From JBFXDI01 sp050181295 (GTDB lineage: Bacteria > Pseudomonadota > Alphaproteobacteria > Rhizobiales > Aestuariivirgaceae), in the NCBI GenBank assembly GCA_050181295.1, contig JBFXDI010000030.1:1-33971 (forward strand): a stretch of 33,971 bases of DNA, in the 5' to 3' direction. Position numbers and translations under genes: made by a program. Position 1 is the first letter of the stretch; each line of letters opens with the position of its first letter. Positions 15,763 to 24,088 of this stretch are shown here, piece after piece. The notes beneath the pieces were generated by a model, which was not told where the DNA came from, ran no database searches, and worked only from the letters and a program-made list of their open reading frames with translations.

Positions 15763-16494
15763 CTATGCCGTCCGCGCCGAAGCCTGAGGCTCCAGCCTCT
15801 CCAGGACACCGGCGAGAAAGCCCGCCAGGTCGCTGGTCATGTGATGCACGTAAGCCGCGCCCCTGTCGCCAGTGCGTGCATTGATGAGATTGCCGTCCAC
15901 GTTCGCTGCGTCCTCGACCAGGACGGTCGTCATGCCGAGCCTCGCCGGGATCTCGAGGTTGCGCGCGATGTCCTCGAACATAGCCGCACGCTGCGGCGCC
16001 ACCCCGTGCTCGCGCACGAACTTCTCGTAAGGTCCCTGCGCGGGCTTCGGGATGTAGTCGGAGTGGATGATGTCGAAGATGCCGGTGAAGTGGCTTCTCA
16101 CCCCCAGCCGCTCCATCACGCGCTCGGCATGGGCGACGGTGCCGTTGGTGAAGACGAGCTTGCGGCCCGGCAAGCGCTCGAGCGCACGCGCCAGCGGCAG
16201 ATTCTCGCACACCGGCGAATGGTCGATGTCGTGCACGAAGTCGAGGAAGGCCGAAGGGTCGATGCCGTGCACCGTCATCAGCCCCCTGAGCGTCGTGCCG
16301 TGCTCGTAGAAGAACTGCTTCTGGATGCGCTTGGCCTCCACGCGATCGACCGAGAGGAGGCTTGAGATGAACTCGCCCATCTTCACGTCGATCTGGTCGA
16401 AGAGCCGGCAGCTCGCGGGATAGAGCGTGTTGTCGAGGTCGAAGACCCAGGTCTCGACGTGATCGAAGCCGGGCGTTTCCATGAAGGAAGCCAT
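15763..16494 (-). CDS. HAD-family pyrimidine 5'-nucleotidase-like phosphatase
   Basis: A 243-residue HAD hydrolase of the SDT1/pyrimidine 5'-nucleotidase type. Motif I DLDNTLYP gives nucleophile Asp19 and general acid Asp21; motif II is FTNGT, motif III the Lys in IPKPA, and motif IV FEDIARNLE supplies the acidic metal ligands. The start ATG at 16494 overlaps the argB stop by one base (TGATG), so translation is coupled. The gene is regularly found between argB and dapD in Rhizobiales. It probably dephosphorylates nucleoside monophosphates; the true substrate is not settled by sequence. Confidence 0.88.
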   Translation of the reverse strand: MASFMETPGFDHVETWVFDLDNTLYPASCRLFDQIDVKMGEFISSLLSVDRVEAKRIQKQFFYEHGTTLRGLMTVHGIDPSAFLDFVHDIDHSPVCENLPLARALERLPGRKLVFTNGTVAHAERVMERLGVRSHFTGIFDIIHSDYIPKPAQGPYEKFVREHGVAPQRAAMFEDIARNLEIPARLGMTTVLVEDAANVDGNLINARTGDRGAAYVHHMTSDLAGFLAGVLERLEPQASARTA

Positions 16495-17399
16495 CAACTG
16501 ATCCGGGTGCCGACGCCGTGCGGCGTGAAGAGCTCGAGGAGCACCGAGTGCGGCACGCGCCCGTCCAAAATGATGACGCCCTCGACGCCGGAGCGCACCA
16601 CCGCGCCCGAGCTCTCGACCTTGGGGATCATGCCGCCGGTGATCGTGCCTTCGGCGATCAAGCGCGGCACGTCGGCGAGCGGAAGTTCCGAGATGAGCTG
16701 CTTGTCCTTGTCCAGCACCCCCGCGACGTCGGTGAGGAGCAAGAGGCGCTTCGCCTTCATGGCGACCGCGATGGCGCCGGCGAAGGTGTCGGCGTTGATG
16801 TTGTAGGTCTCGCCCTCCTCCGACACGCCAATGGGCGCGATGACGGGAATGGCGTCGCCCCCGATGATGGTGTTCAGGAGCTCGGGATTGATGCGGTGCG
16901 GGTCGCCGACGAAGCCCAGATCCACGACCCTCTCGATGTTGGAATCCGGATCGCGCTTTTTGCGGGTGAGCTTGCGGGCGATGCAGAGATTTCCGTCCTT
17001 GCCGGAAATGCCGACGGCGCGGCCGCCCGCCCGCTGGATGTCGGAGACGACGCCCTTGTTGATCGAGCCCGCGAGGACCATCTCCACCACCTCGACCGTC
17101 GCCTGGTCGGTGACGCGCAGGCCGTCCTCGAAGGAGCTCTTGATCTGGAGCTTGTCCAGCATGCGGCCGATCTGGGGGCCGCCGCCGTGGACGACGATCG
17201 GGTTGATGCCGCAGAGCCTGAGCTGCACGATGTCGGAGGCGAACTGGCGCGAGAGCTCGGGCTCGCCCATGGCGTGGCCGCCATATTTCACGACCACGGT
17301 CTCCCCGTCATAGCGCTGCATGAAGGGCAGCGCCTCGGAGAGAACCCTGGCGATGTCCTCGCGCGTAGCGTGCGAGCCGTCCGATGCCTGCGTGTCCAT
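16494..17399 (-). CDS. argB: Acetylglutamate kinase
   Basis: A 301-residue amino-acid kinase that phosphorylates N-acetyl-L-glutamate in arginine biosynthesis. The ATP-binding VVVKYGGHAMG (Lys38) and the substrate-binding GGGPQIG motif are intact, as is the later GGMIPKVESS block. The ~30-residue N-terminal extension before the first strand resembles the helix of hexameric, arginine-inhibited enzymes, so feedback control by arginine is likely (family knowledge). ATG at 17399, 25 bases after engB; the downstream HAD gene overlaps by one base. Confidence 0.97.
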   Translation of the reverse strand: MDTQASDGSHATREDIARVLSEALPFMQRYDGETVVVKYGGHAMGEPELSRQFASDIVQLRLCGINPIVVHGGGPQIGRMLDKLQIKSSFEDGLRVTDQATVEVVEMVLAGSINKGVVSDIQRAGGRAVGISGKDGNLCIARKLTRKKRDPDSNIERVVDLGFVGDPHRINPELLNTIIGGDAIPVIAPIGVSEEGETYNINADTFAGAIAVAMKAKRLLLLTDVAGVLDKDKQLISELPLADVPRLIAEGTITGGMIPKVESSGAVVRSGVEGVIILDGRVPHSVLLELFTPHGVGTRIS

Positions 17400-17424
17400 G
17401 GGTGCGCTCTATAGCCGAAGCGGC

Positions 17425-18075
17425 CTAGCGGGCCAACAGGCGCACGATCTCGGCGCGGAGCTCGGGAAGGCCCACGCCGGTGGCGCTCGATGTCACGTGC
17501 AGCTCGGGGTGCGCCGCCGGCCGCCTGGCGATCGCCGCGGCGGCCTTCTGCATCGCCGCATCGACCTCGGAAGGCTTGAGCTTGTCCGTCTTGGTGAGCA
17601 CCAGCTGATAGCTCACCGCCGCCTCGTCCAGCATGTCGAAGGTGACGATGTCGGCCTTGGCGGGGCCATGCCGGGAATCGACCAGCACGAAGGCGCGCCG
17701 CAGCGTGGGGCGGCCCCGCAGATAGGCGCCGATCAGCGACTGCCAGGTTCTGACGCTGGTCTTCGGCGCCTGCGCGTAGCCGTAGCCCGGCATGTCGACG
17801 ATCGCCACCTTGTCGCCGACGCGGAAGAAGTTGAGCTCGCGGGTGCGGCCGGGCGTGTTGGAGGTGCGGGCGAGCTGGCGGCGGCCGAGGAGCGCGTTGA
17901 GGAGCGAGGACTTTCCGACATTGGAGCGCCCGGCGAAGGCCACCTCCAGCGGAAAGGCGTCGGGCAGCGCATCGGGCTTCGTCACGCCGCGCAGGAACTC
18001 CGCCTCGCCCGCGAAGAGCCGCCGTCCGGCCTCGATCTCCTCGGGCGTGAAGCGCTCCTCTGCGTCATCGATCAT
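17425..18075 (-). CDS. engB: Ribosome-biogenesis GTPase EngB/YsxC/YihA
   Basis: A 216-residue GTPase needed for assembly of the large ribosomal subunit. G1 GRSNVGKSS (49-57), the following TPGRTRELNFF, G3 DMPGYGYA (from 94) and G4 TKTD (161-164) are all present. ATG 18075 gives a typical length; a TTG at 18102 in the same frame would add nine residues, and neither has a strong ribosome site. It lies between yidC and argB, 77 bases from the yidC stop, with a half copy of a palindromic repeat in the gap. Confidence 0.95.
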   Translation of the reverse strand: MIDDAEERFTPEEIEAGRRLFAGEAEFLRGVTKPDALPDAFPLEVAFAGRSNVGKSSLLNALLGRRQLARTSNTPGRTRELNFFRVGDKVAIVDMPGYGYAQAPKTSVRTWQSLIGAYLRGRPTLRRAFVLVDSRHGPAKADIVTFDMLDEAAVSYQLVLTKTDKLKPSEVDAAMQKAAAAIARRPAAHPELHVTSSATGVGLPELRAEIVRLLAR

Positions 18076-18105
18076 TGGGAGATTGAGCCCGTCGGTTCCC
18101 AATTA

Positions 18106-18125
18106 CGTCAAGCCCGGCAATGACG
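18106..18125. repeat. Half copy of the REP-like repeat
   Basis: CGTCA (18106-18110) and TGACG (18121-18125) flank AGCCCGGCAA. The words TCAAG, CCCGG and GGCAATGACGA match parts of the palindromic repeat near 1763-1805, so this looks like a shortened member of the same family between yidC and engB. Confidence 0.45.
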
Positions 18126-18152
18126 ACAAGATGGGCGCTGGCGCGTCCTAAC

Positions 18153-19970
18153 CTATTCCGCCTTGCCTCGCCCGAAGGAAGGAAGCGCGTCGCGGATGTT
18201 CTGCAGGATGTTGATGTCCACCCCGTGCCTCTTCATGATCACCGACTGCTGCAGGATCGAGAGCAGGTTGTTCCAGGCCCAGTAGAGCACGAGCCCGGCC
18301 GGAAACGGCGCCAGGATGAAGGTGAAGAAGATCGGCATCAGGTTGAAGATCTGAGCCTGGATCGGATCGGGCGGCGTGGGGTTCAGCCGCATCTGGATCC
18401 ACATGGTGATGCCCATGATGAGCGGCAGGACACCGACCATCAGGAAGGTCGGAGGACTCCACGGGATGAGCCCGAAGAGATTGAAGAGGCTCGTCGGATC
18501 GTGCGCGGAGAGATCGCGGATCCAGCCGTAGAACGGCGCATGCCGCATCTCGATGGTGACGTAGAGCACCTTGTAGAGGGCGAAGAACACGGGAATCTGC
18601 ACGATCACCGGCAGACAGCCCGAGAGCGGCGAGACCTTCTCCTTCTTGTAGAGGTCCATCATCGCCTGCTGCTGCTTCATGCGGTCGTCGGCGAAGCGCT
18701 CCTTGATGGCCATCATCTCGGGCTGCAGCTTCTTCATGACGCTCATGGCGGCGTAGGATTTGTTCGCCAGGGGGAAGAAGATGAGCTTGACGATGACGGT
18801 CGCGAGCAGGATGGCGATGCCGAAATTGCCGACCCACTTCTGCAGGTGGTCGATCAGCCAGAACATCGGCTTGGTGATGAAATAGAACCATCCCCAGTCG
18901 ATCATCAGGTCGAAACGGTCGATGCCCGAGTCGCGATAGCGGTTGACGGTGTCGACCACCTTGGCGCCGGCGAAGAGACGACTTTCATAGGAGGCTGTCT
19001 GGCCGGTAGGCACGACGGTCGCGTCCTTGCCCAGATAATCGGCCTGGAAGATGTCGAGGCCGCCGCCATGCGTGTGGCGGAAGGTGCCCGTCACGGCCTG
19101 CTTCTGGTCGGGAATGGCGGCGACGCCCCAGTACTTGTCGGTGATCCCGAGCCAGCCGCCCGTGGTGACGATGGGAGCGGGAGGCTGATCCTCCTTCAGG
19201 TTGCTGTAGGTGATCTCCTGCAGCTCGCTTGAAAGCACACCGATCAGGCCCTCGTGGATGACATAGATGCCCTCGACATGCGGGATGCCCTGCCTGACGA
19301 CGCGTGCGTAAGGGTAGAGCGAGACAGGATTGCCCGAGCGGTTTTCCACCTCCTGGCGGATGGTGAAGAGATAGTCCGCGTCCACCGAGACGATGCGCCG
19401 GAACACGAGTCCCTCGCCATTGTCCCAAGTGAGGGTCACGGGCGCGTCGGGCCTCAGCACGGCGCCTGCCGGGACCTGCCATACCGTCTGCGCGTTCGGG
19501 GTCTTCACCACCGCTCCCGCCGCCGGCACCCAGCCCTGCTCGGTGAAGTAGGCGTTCTCGCCGCCGGACGGATTGAGGAGCGTGATGGTCGGACTGCCGG
19601 GATCGACGGTCACGCGGTACTTCTTCAGATGCAGGTCGTCGAGATGCGCGCCCTTGAGGTTGATGGAGCCGGAAAGGCTCGGCGTGTCGATCGGCAGCCG
19701 CGGGTTCTGGGCGATGACCGTCTCGCGCGGCTGGAGTGTGGAAGGCGCCTGCGCCGCGCCGGGCAGTTGCGGCGTCTCGCCGGTCGCCGGCCGCTCCGCC
19801 TGCTGGCCGGGCTGCTGCGCGGAGGGTTGCTGGGCGGCGTTTCGCTGCTGCTCGGCCTGCTCATGGCGCTGCTTGTCGAGCATCGGCTGGGCGTAGAAAT
19901 ACTGCCAGCCGGTGATGATGATCACCGAGAGCACGATCGCCAGGATGAAGTTCTTGTTGTCGCCGGTCAT
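18153..19970 (-). CDS. yidC: Membrane protein insertase YidC
   Basis: A 605-residue inner-membrane insertase that works alone or with SecYEG. The first transmembrane helix (about 8-26) is followed by a Gln-rich linker (about 34-62), a large periplasmic domain (about 75-340) and the conserved membrane core with the usual TM2-TM6 blocks (LLATVIVKLIFFPLANKSY; SPLSGCLPVIVQIPVFFALY; WIQMRLNPTPPDPIQAQIF; FTFILAPFPAGLVLYWAWNN). Its start overlaps the rnpA stop by 4 bases. The rpmH-rnpA-yidC-engB order is conserved. The length is normal for Gram-negative YidC. Confidence 0.97.
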   Translation of the reverse strand: MTGDNKNFILAIVLSVIIITGWQYFYAQPMLDKQRHEQAEQQRNAAQQPSAQQPGQQAERPATGETPQLPGAAQAPSTLQPRETVIAQNPRLPIDTPSLSGSINLKGAHLDDLHLKKYRVTVDPGSPTITLLNPSGGENAYFTEQGWVPAAGAVVKTPNAQTVWQVPAGAVLRPDAPVTLTWDNGEGLVFRRIVSVDADYLFTIRQEVENRSGNPVSLYPYARVVRQGIPHVEGIYVIHEGLIGVLSSELQEITYSNLKEDQPPAPIVTTGGWLGITDKYWGVAAIPDQKQAVTGTFRHTHGGGLDIFQADYLGKDATVVPTGQTASYESRLFAGAKVVDTVNRYRDSGIDRFDLMIDWGWFYFITKPMFWLIDHLQKWVGNFGIAILLATVIVKLIFFPLANKSYAAMSVMKKLQPEMMAIKERFADDRMKQQQAMMDLYKKEKVSPLSGCLPVIVQIPVFFALYKVLYVTIEMRHAPFYGWIRDLSAHDPTSLFNLFGLIPWSPPTFLMVGVLPLIMGITMWIQMRLNPTPPDPIQAQIFNLMPIFFTFILAPFPAGLVLYWAWNNLLSILQQSVIMKRHGVDINILQNIRDALPSFGRGKAE

Positions 19971-20332
19971 GCCTTGGGCGCCGTTCCTGTCTCAGATTGC
20001 CGGACCAGCCTCTCGACGGCCGCGCGAACATCCGCCTTTAGGCTTGCGAAAGAGCGCTCGAGCCCCGCCGCTCTGGCGATGAATACATAATCCGCGCCGG
20101 CCCCGAGACGGTCCGCGACCGTAAGGCGCACCGCCTCCTTGAGCCTGCGGCGGATGCGGTTGCGGGTGACGGCGCCTCCGAGCTTGCGGGTGGCGGTGAA
20201 GCCGACGCGCGCCGGGCCGCCATCGCCACGCTCGCACCGCTGCACGACGACGCCGCGTGCGGCCCAGGATGGCGCCCTGGAAGCCGCCAAGAAATCGCGC
20301 CGGCGCTTCAGACGCTCAAGGGGAGACTTCAC
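19967..20332 (-). CDS. rnpA: Ribonuclease P protein component
   Basis: A 121-residue basic protein subunit of RNase P, which matures the 5' end of tRNA. The RNR signature AVTRNRIRRRLKEAVR is intact, preceded by ARVGFTATRKLGG. The start is read as GTG at 20332 because the protein begins KSPLERLKRRRDFLAA as in relatives and no ATG lies nearby upstream. It starts 26 bases after rpmH and overlaps yidC by 4 bases at its end. It is part of the rpmH operon. Confidence 0.95.
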   Translation of the reverse strand: MKSPLERLKRRRDFLAASRAPSWAARGVVVQRCERGDGGPARVGFTATRKLGGAVTRNRIRRRLKEAVRLTVADRLGAGADYVFIARAAGLERSFASLKADVRAAVERLVRQSETGTAPKA

Positions 20333-20358
20333 GGCCGCCCGCCCGCGGCGCGGCGGCG

Positions 20359-20493
20359 TCAGGCCGACAGGCGCTTGCGGCCGCGCGCCCGGCGGCGGGC
20401 AATCACCTTGCGGCCGCCAACGGTCGCCATGCGGGCGCGAAAGCCATGACGGCGCTTGCGAACAAGCTTGCTCGGCTGAAAAGTGCGCTTCAA
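20359..20493 (-). CDS. rpmH: Ribosomal protein bL34
   Basis: A 44-residue large-subunit ribosomal protein. The sequence after the initiator, KRTFQPSKLVRKRRHGFRAR, followed by MATVGGRKV and a basic tail ending KRLSA, is unmistakable. The codon in the initiator position is TTG (20491-20493), with GGAGAG about 6 bases upstream; no ATG or GTG precedes it in a position that would give the normal protein. It is the first gene of the rpmH-rnpA-yidC run, behind a strong promoter. Confidence 0.96.
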   Translation of the reverse strand: MKRTFQPSKLVRKRRHGFRARMATVGGRKVIARRRARGRKRLSA

Positions 20494-20614
20494 CGTCTCT
20501 CTCCGGAAATAGCGTTCCCGCGCCTCCGGCTCAGAAATCGCTCCGGCCCGGATCGGGGAGCGACGAGCCAGACGCGGCGAGACTTCCAAAAAATTCGCTT
20601 GCTGGGCCGCGTGG

Positions 20615-20644
20615 CTTATACGGAGAAGGCTCCGGGCTTGTCAA
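20615..20644 (-). promoter_or_regulatory. Sigma-70-type promoter of rpmH operon
   Basis: On the minus strand a consensus -35 TTGACA (complement of 20639-20644) and a -10 TATAAG (complement of 20615-20620) are 18 bases apart (17 if the -10 is read as GTATAA). It lies about 120 bases upstream of rpmH, with nothing coding in between. Confidence 0.75.
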
Positions 20645-20719
20645 CGCGCGCCGGTGCCGCCGGGCCACGCCCGCCGGACGCCTTATATGGTAGAATGCTC
20701 AAGCCGACGACCAAGAACA

Positions 20720-22225
20720 ATGAGCGAAACCGACCAGACCACCACCAAAGCGGTTGAAGCGTCCGCCGAGAGGACGGCGCCCGTGCGCTGGCGGGGGCTG
20801 TCGGCCAAGGTGCTGGTGCTCACCATCCTCTTCGTCATGATCGGCGAGGTGCTGATCTTCCTGCCCTCGATCGCCAACTACCGCATCATGTGGCTCAAGG
20901 GCCGCATCGCCACGGCGGAGATCGCGGCCCTCGCCGCCGAGGCAGCGCCCGCCCAGCAGCTCGCGCCCGACCTCGAGCAGGAGCTTCTGAAGGGTGCGGG
21001 CGTCAAGGTCGTGGCGCTGAAGCGGGGCCCGACGCGCCACCTGATGCTCAGGACGCCCGAGGATATCCTCCTCAGCGAATCCTACGATCTGCGCGAGACG
21101 CGCCCCCTGGGATCGATCCTCGATGCGCTCAAGGTGCTCGCCATGGGCGGTGGCCGCATCATCGGGGTGACCGATCTGCCGCCCAACATGTCCGGCGACC
21201 TGATCGACATCGCGCTCGACGAGACGGCGCTCAGGCAGGCGATGCTGCGCTTCTCCGGCAACATCCTCACCCTCTCCGTCATCCTCTCGCTCATCGTGGC
21301 GGCGCTCGTCTTCCTCACCCTCAACCAGGTGCTGGTCCGGCCCATCCGGAGGCTCATCCGCAACATCCTCCGCTTCCGGGAGGACCCGGAGGACCATGCC
21401 CGCGTGATCGAACCCAGCGGTCGGAGGGACGAGCTCGGCGTCGCGGAAGCGGAGCTCGCGGGCATGCAGACCGATCTCGCCGACATGCTGCAGCAGAAGA
21501 GCCGGCTCGCCGCGCTCGGCCTCGCCGTGAGCAAGGTCAGCCACGACCTCAGGAACATGCTCGCCTCGGCCCAGCTACTCTCCGACCGCCTGAGCCAGGT
21601 GGACGATCCGACCGTGCAGAAGCTCGCGCCGAAGCTCGTGTCGTCGATCGACCGCGCCATCAATCTCTGCGTCCAGACGCTGAAGTTCGGACGCGTGCAG
21701 GAGGCGCCGCCCTTGCGCGAGCGCTTCGCGCTCCGGCCGCTGGTCGAGGAAGTGCTCGAGCCCATGCTGATGCAGGCCTCCGACCGGACCGTGATCTACA
21801 ACGACGTGGCGCAGGACTCCCGCATCGACGCCGACCGCGAGCAGCTCTTCCGCGTCCTCACCAACCTCGTCCGCAACGCCGTCGAGGCGATCGAGCAGGC
21901 GCTGAAGGACGGGCTCGTCCGGGACGAAGGCCATGTGCGCATCCGCGCCTTCCGGGAAGGCTCGGTGACGACGGTCGAAGTGCGCGACAACGGGCCGGGC
22001 GTGCCGGCGAGGGTGCGCGAGCACCTGTTCGAGGCCTTCCGTGGCTCGGGCCGCTCCGGCGGCATCGGCCTCGGGCTCTCGATCGCGCAGGAGCTCGCGC
22101 ATGCGCATGGGGGAGAGCTCAGGCTCATCACGGATCTCGGCGAGGGCGCGACCTTCTGGGTGGAGATCCCGGACCGGGTGAGCGAGCTGCGTCCCGGGCG
22201 GCGCGGCTTCCGCAGCGGGAGGTAG
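20720..22225 (+). CDS. Membrane sensor histidine kinase (HAMP type)
   Basis: A 501-residue inner-membrane histidine kinase. Two transmembrane helices (about 29-50 and 181-201) enclose a ~130-residue periplasmic sensor that matches no domain I recognise. A HAMP-like linker follows (VRPIRRLIRNILRF, 206-219), then the phosphoacceptor His275 in SKVSHDLRNML and an ATPase domain with N-box LVRNAVEAIEQA, G1 DNGPGVP and G2 GGIGLGLSI. ATG 20720 is used; the frame is open upstream, but the membrane helix and family starts favour this one. No response regulator is adjacent, so it is an orphan kinase here, divergent from rpmH. Confidence 0.9.
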   Translation: MSETDQTTTKAVEASAERTAPVRWRGLSAKVLVLTILFVMIGEVLIFLPSIANYRIMWLKGRIATAEIAALAAEAAPAQQLAPDLEQELLKGAGVKVVALKRGPTRHLMLRTPEDILLSESYDLRETRPLGSILDALKVLAMGGGRIIGVTDLPPNMSGDLIDIALDETALRQAMLRFSGNILTLSVILSLIVAALVFLTLNQVLVRPIRRLIRNILRFREDPEDHARVIEPSGRRDELGVAEAELAGMQTDLADMLQQKSRLAALGLAVSKVSHDLRNMLASAQLLSDRLSQVDDPTVQKLAPKLVSSIDRAINLCVQTLKFGRVQEAPPLRERFALRPLVEEVLEPMLMQASDRTVIYNDVAQDSRIDADREQLFRVLTNLVRNAVEAIEQALKDGLVRDEGHVRIRAFREGSVTTVEVRDNGPGVPARVREHLFEAFRGSGRSGGIGLGLSIAQELAHAHGGELRLITDLGEGATFWVEIPDRVSELRPGRRGFRSGR

Positions 22226-22242
22226 GAGCGTTTCTCCCGGAG

Positions 22243-22291
22243 GGGCGGCGCCTCGCCGCCCATAGGAGGTGCGCGAGGGCGCGCACCCTCC
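22243..22291. terminator. Two hairpins between convergent genes
   Basis: GGGCGGCG (22243-22250) pairs with CGCCGCCC (22254-22261) around a 3-base loop. GGTGCGCG (22268-22275) pairs with CGCGCACC (22280-22287), and flanking GGAG and CTCC extend the stem past a bulge. They lie between the stops of the histidine kinase and the gamma-glutamyltransferase genes and probably end transcription from both sides, although T-runs are lacking. Confidence 0.5.
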
Positions 22292-22310
22292 ATTCCAAGA
22301 CAAAAACCCG

Positions 22311-24017
22311 CTACTTCTCCGTCGGAATGCGGATGACGGTGCCTTCCCGCCGCCGGTCGGCGCCGCCGTCCGGCACGCCGTCTAAGAGCCTTATGCCCTG
22401 AAGCCCGCTCGGCATGTCCTTGAGCTCGATCTTGTGGCCCATGGCCTCGAGGCGCGGCGCAAGGGTCTCGAGCGCCGTGCCCTGCTCGAGCTCGGTCGCG
22501 CCGTTGCGGTTCAGCACATGCGGCAGGTCGATGGCCGACTGCATGTCGAGCTTCCAGTCGAGGAGACCGAGCAGCGTCCCCGTCACATAGCCGATGATGC
22601 GGCTGCCGCCGGGCGAGCCCACCACCGCGAAGAGATCGCCCGAAGGATCGAAGACGATGGTCGGCGACATGGAGGAGCGGGGGCGCTTTCCACCCTCCAC
22701 ACGGTTGGCGACCGGCTTGCCGTCCTTTTCCGGCAGGAAGGAGAAGTCCGTGAGCTCATTGTTGAGGATGAAGCCCGCCGCCATGATGCGGGCGCCGAAA
22801 CTCTGCTCGACGGAGGTGGTGAGCGACACGGCGTTGCCGTCGCCGTCCACGATCGAGAAGTGGCTGGTGCCGTATTCGGGCTGCGGCGCGGAGGCGGCGC
22901 GCGGAAGACCTTGAACGCCGGCCGGATCACCGGGCGCCGCCTTGCCATGATCCCGTCCGGGATCGATGAGGCGGGCGCGGGAGAGAAGGTAGCCCCGATC
23001 CAGAAGCCCCTCGCCCGGAACGGGCACGAAGTCCGGATCCGCCATGTAGAGATCGCGGTCGGCGAAGGCGAGCCGGCTTGCTTCCGCGAGGAGATGGACG
23101 GCGGTCGGTGAGCGCGGCCTCAAGTCCGGCATCCGGTAGTGCTGGAGAATCCCAAGGATCATCAGGCTCGTGAGCCCGCCCGATGTCGGCGGTGGCATGC
23201 CGCAGACCCGGTAGGCGTGGTAGGGGCGGCAAAGGGGTTTGCGCTCGATGGCGCGATAGCCGGCGAGATCGGCGGCCGTCATTTCTCCCGGATTGGAGGC
23301 ATGCGCGTTGACCGCCGCGATGATGGCGAGTGCGATGTCGCCATCGTAGAAGGCATTCGGCCCACCGGTGGCGATGGCGCGCAGCGTCTCGGCATAGGCG
23401 GGGTTCCTGATCACCTGCCCTGCCGGCAGGGGCACGCGCTTGCCACCCTCCTCCCTGAGGTAAAGCGATGCGGCCGCATCGTCCGCGGCGAGTTCCGGTG
23501 CATCGGCGATGGCGGCCGCAAGCCTCGGGCTGACGGTAAAGCCCTCTTCGGCCAGGCGGATGGCGGTGTTGAAGAGCCGGCTCCAGGGCAGGCGTCCGTG
23601 CTTCTCGTGGATCGCCCAGAGGAGCGCCACGGCGCCCGGCACTCCGACGGGCCTGCCTCCGACCGAGGCCGTCTCGAAAGGCATGGGCGCGCCATCGGCT
23701 CCGAGGAAAAGCTTTGGACCGGCCGCCCTGGGCGCCGTCTCGCGGCCGTCCCAGGCCTCCAAGCCACTATCCATATCGAAATAGAGGGCGAAGGCGCCGC
23801 CGCCGAGGCCCGACGACTGCGGCTCGACCAGGCCCAGAACCGCCTGCGCGGCGACCATGGCGTCGGCGGCCGTGCCGCCCTCGCGCAGGATCTCGGCCGC
23901 GGCCTCCGTCGCCTCGGGCGCGGCCGTCGCCACCATGGCGTCGTGCTCCGCCCGGCCGCAGGCCGAAAGCAGACCCGCCATGAAAAGCAGCAGGAAGAGG
24001 GGAGCAAGTCGCGCCAT
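22311..24017 (-). CDS. ggt: Gamma-glutamyltransferase, predicted lipoprotein
   Basis: A 568-residue precursor of gamma-glutamyltranspeptidase, an Ntn hydrolase that cleaves glutathione and other gamma-glutamyl compounds in the periplasm. The self-cleavage/nucleophile Thr384 is in EYGTSHFSIVDGDG; the GLGGGAF (70-76) and GSPGG blocks of the family are present. Residues 1-20 form a lipoprotein signal with lipobox LSAC (Cys20), so the enzyme is probably membrane-anchored, whereas many GGTs are soluble. ATG at 24017. It diverges from the P1-family peptidase gene 71 bases away, and the two may share a control region. Confidence 0.93.
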   Translation of the reverse strand: MARLAPLFLLLFMAGLLSACGRAEHDAMVATAAPEATEAAAEILREGGTAADAMVAAQAVLGLVEPQSSGLGGGAFALYFDMDSGLEAWDGRETAPRAAGPKLFLGADGAPMPFETASVGGRPVGVPGAVALLWAIHEKHGRLPWSRLFNTAIRLAEEGFTVSPRLAAAIADAPELAADDAAASLYLREEGGKRVPLPAGQVIRNPAYAETLRAIATGGPNAFYDGDIALAIIAAVNAHASNPGEMTAADLAGYRAIERKPLCRPYHAYRVCGMPPPTSGGLTSLMILGILQHYRMPDLRPRSPTAVHLLAEASRLAFADRDLYMADPDFVPVPGEGLLDRGYLLSRARLIDPGRDHGKAAPGDPAGVQGLPRAASAPQPEYGTSHFSIVDGDGNAVSLTTSVEQSFGARIMAAGFILNNELTDFSFLPEKDGKPVANRVEGGKRPRSSMSPTIVFDPSGDLFAVVGSPGGSRIIGYVTGTLLGLLDWKLDMQSAIDLPHVLNRNGATELEQGTALETLAPRLEAMGHKIELKDMPSGLQGIRLLDGVPDGGADRRREGTVIRIPTEK

Positions 24018-24088
24018 CGAAGGAGACTATCCCTCCGCTCCCTGCGCGGCAATTGACGCCTGCTTCAGGGCCTCCTACTCCCTCTTAA

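Noticed and set aside
20691..20696. TAGAAT as a -10 for the histidine kinase gene
   Set aside because: No acceptable -35 lies 16-18 bases upstream, so the promoter cannot be placed.
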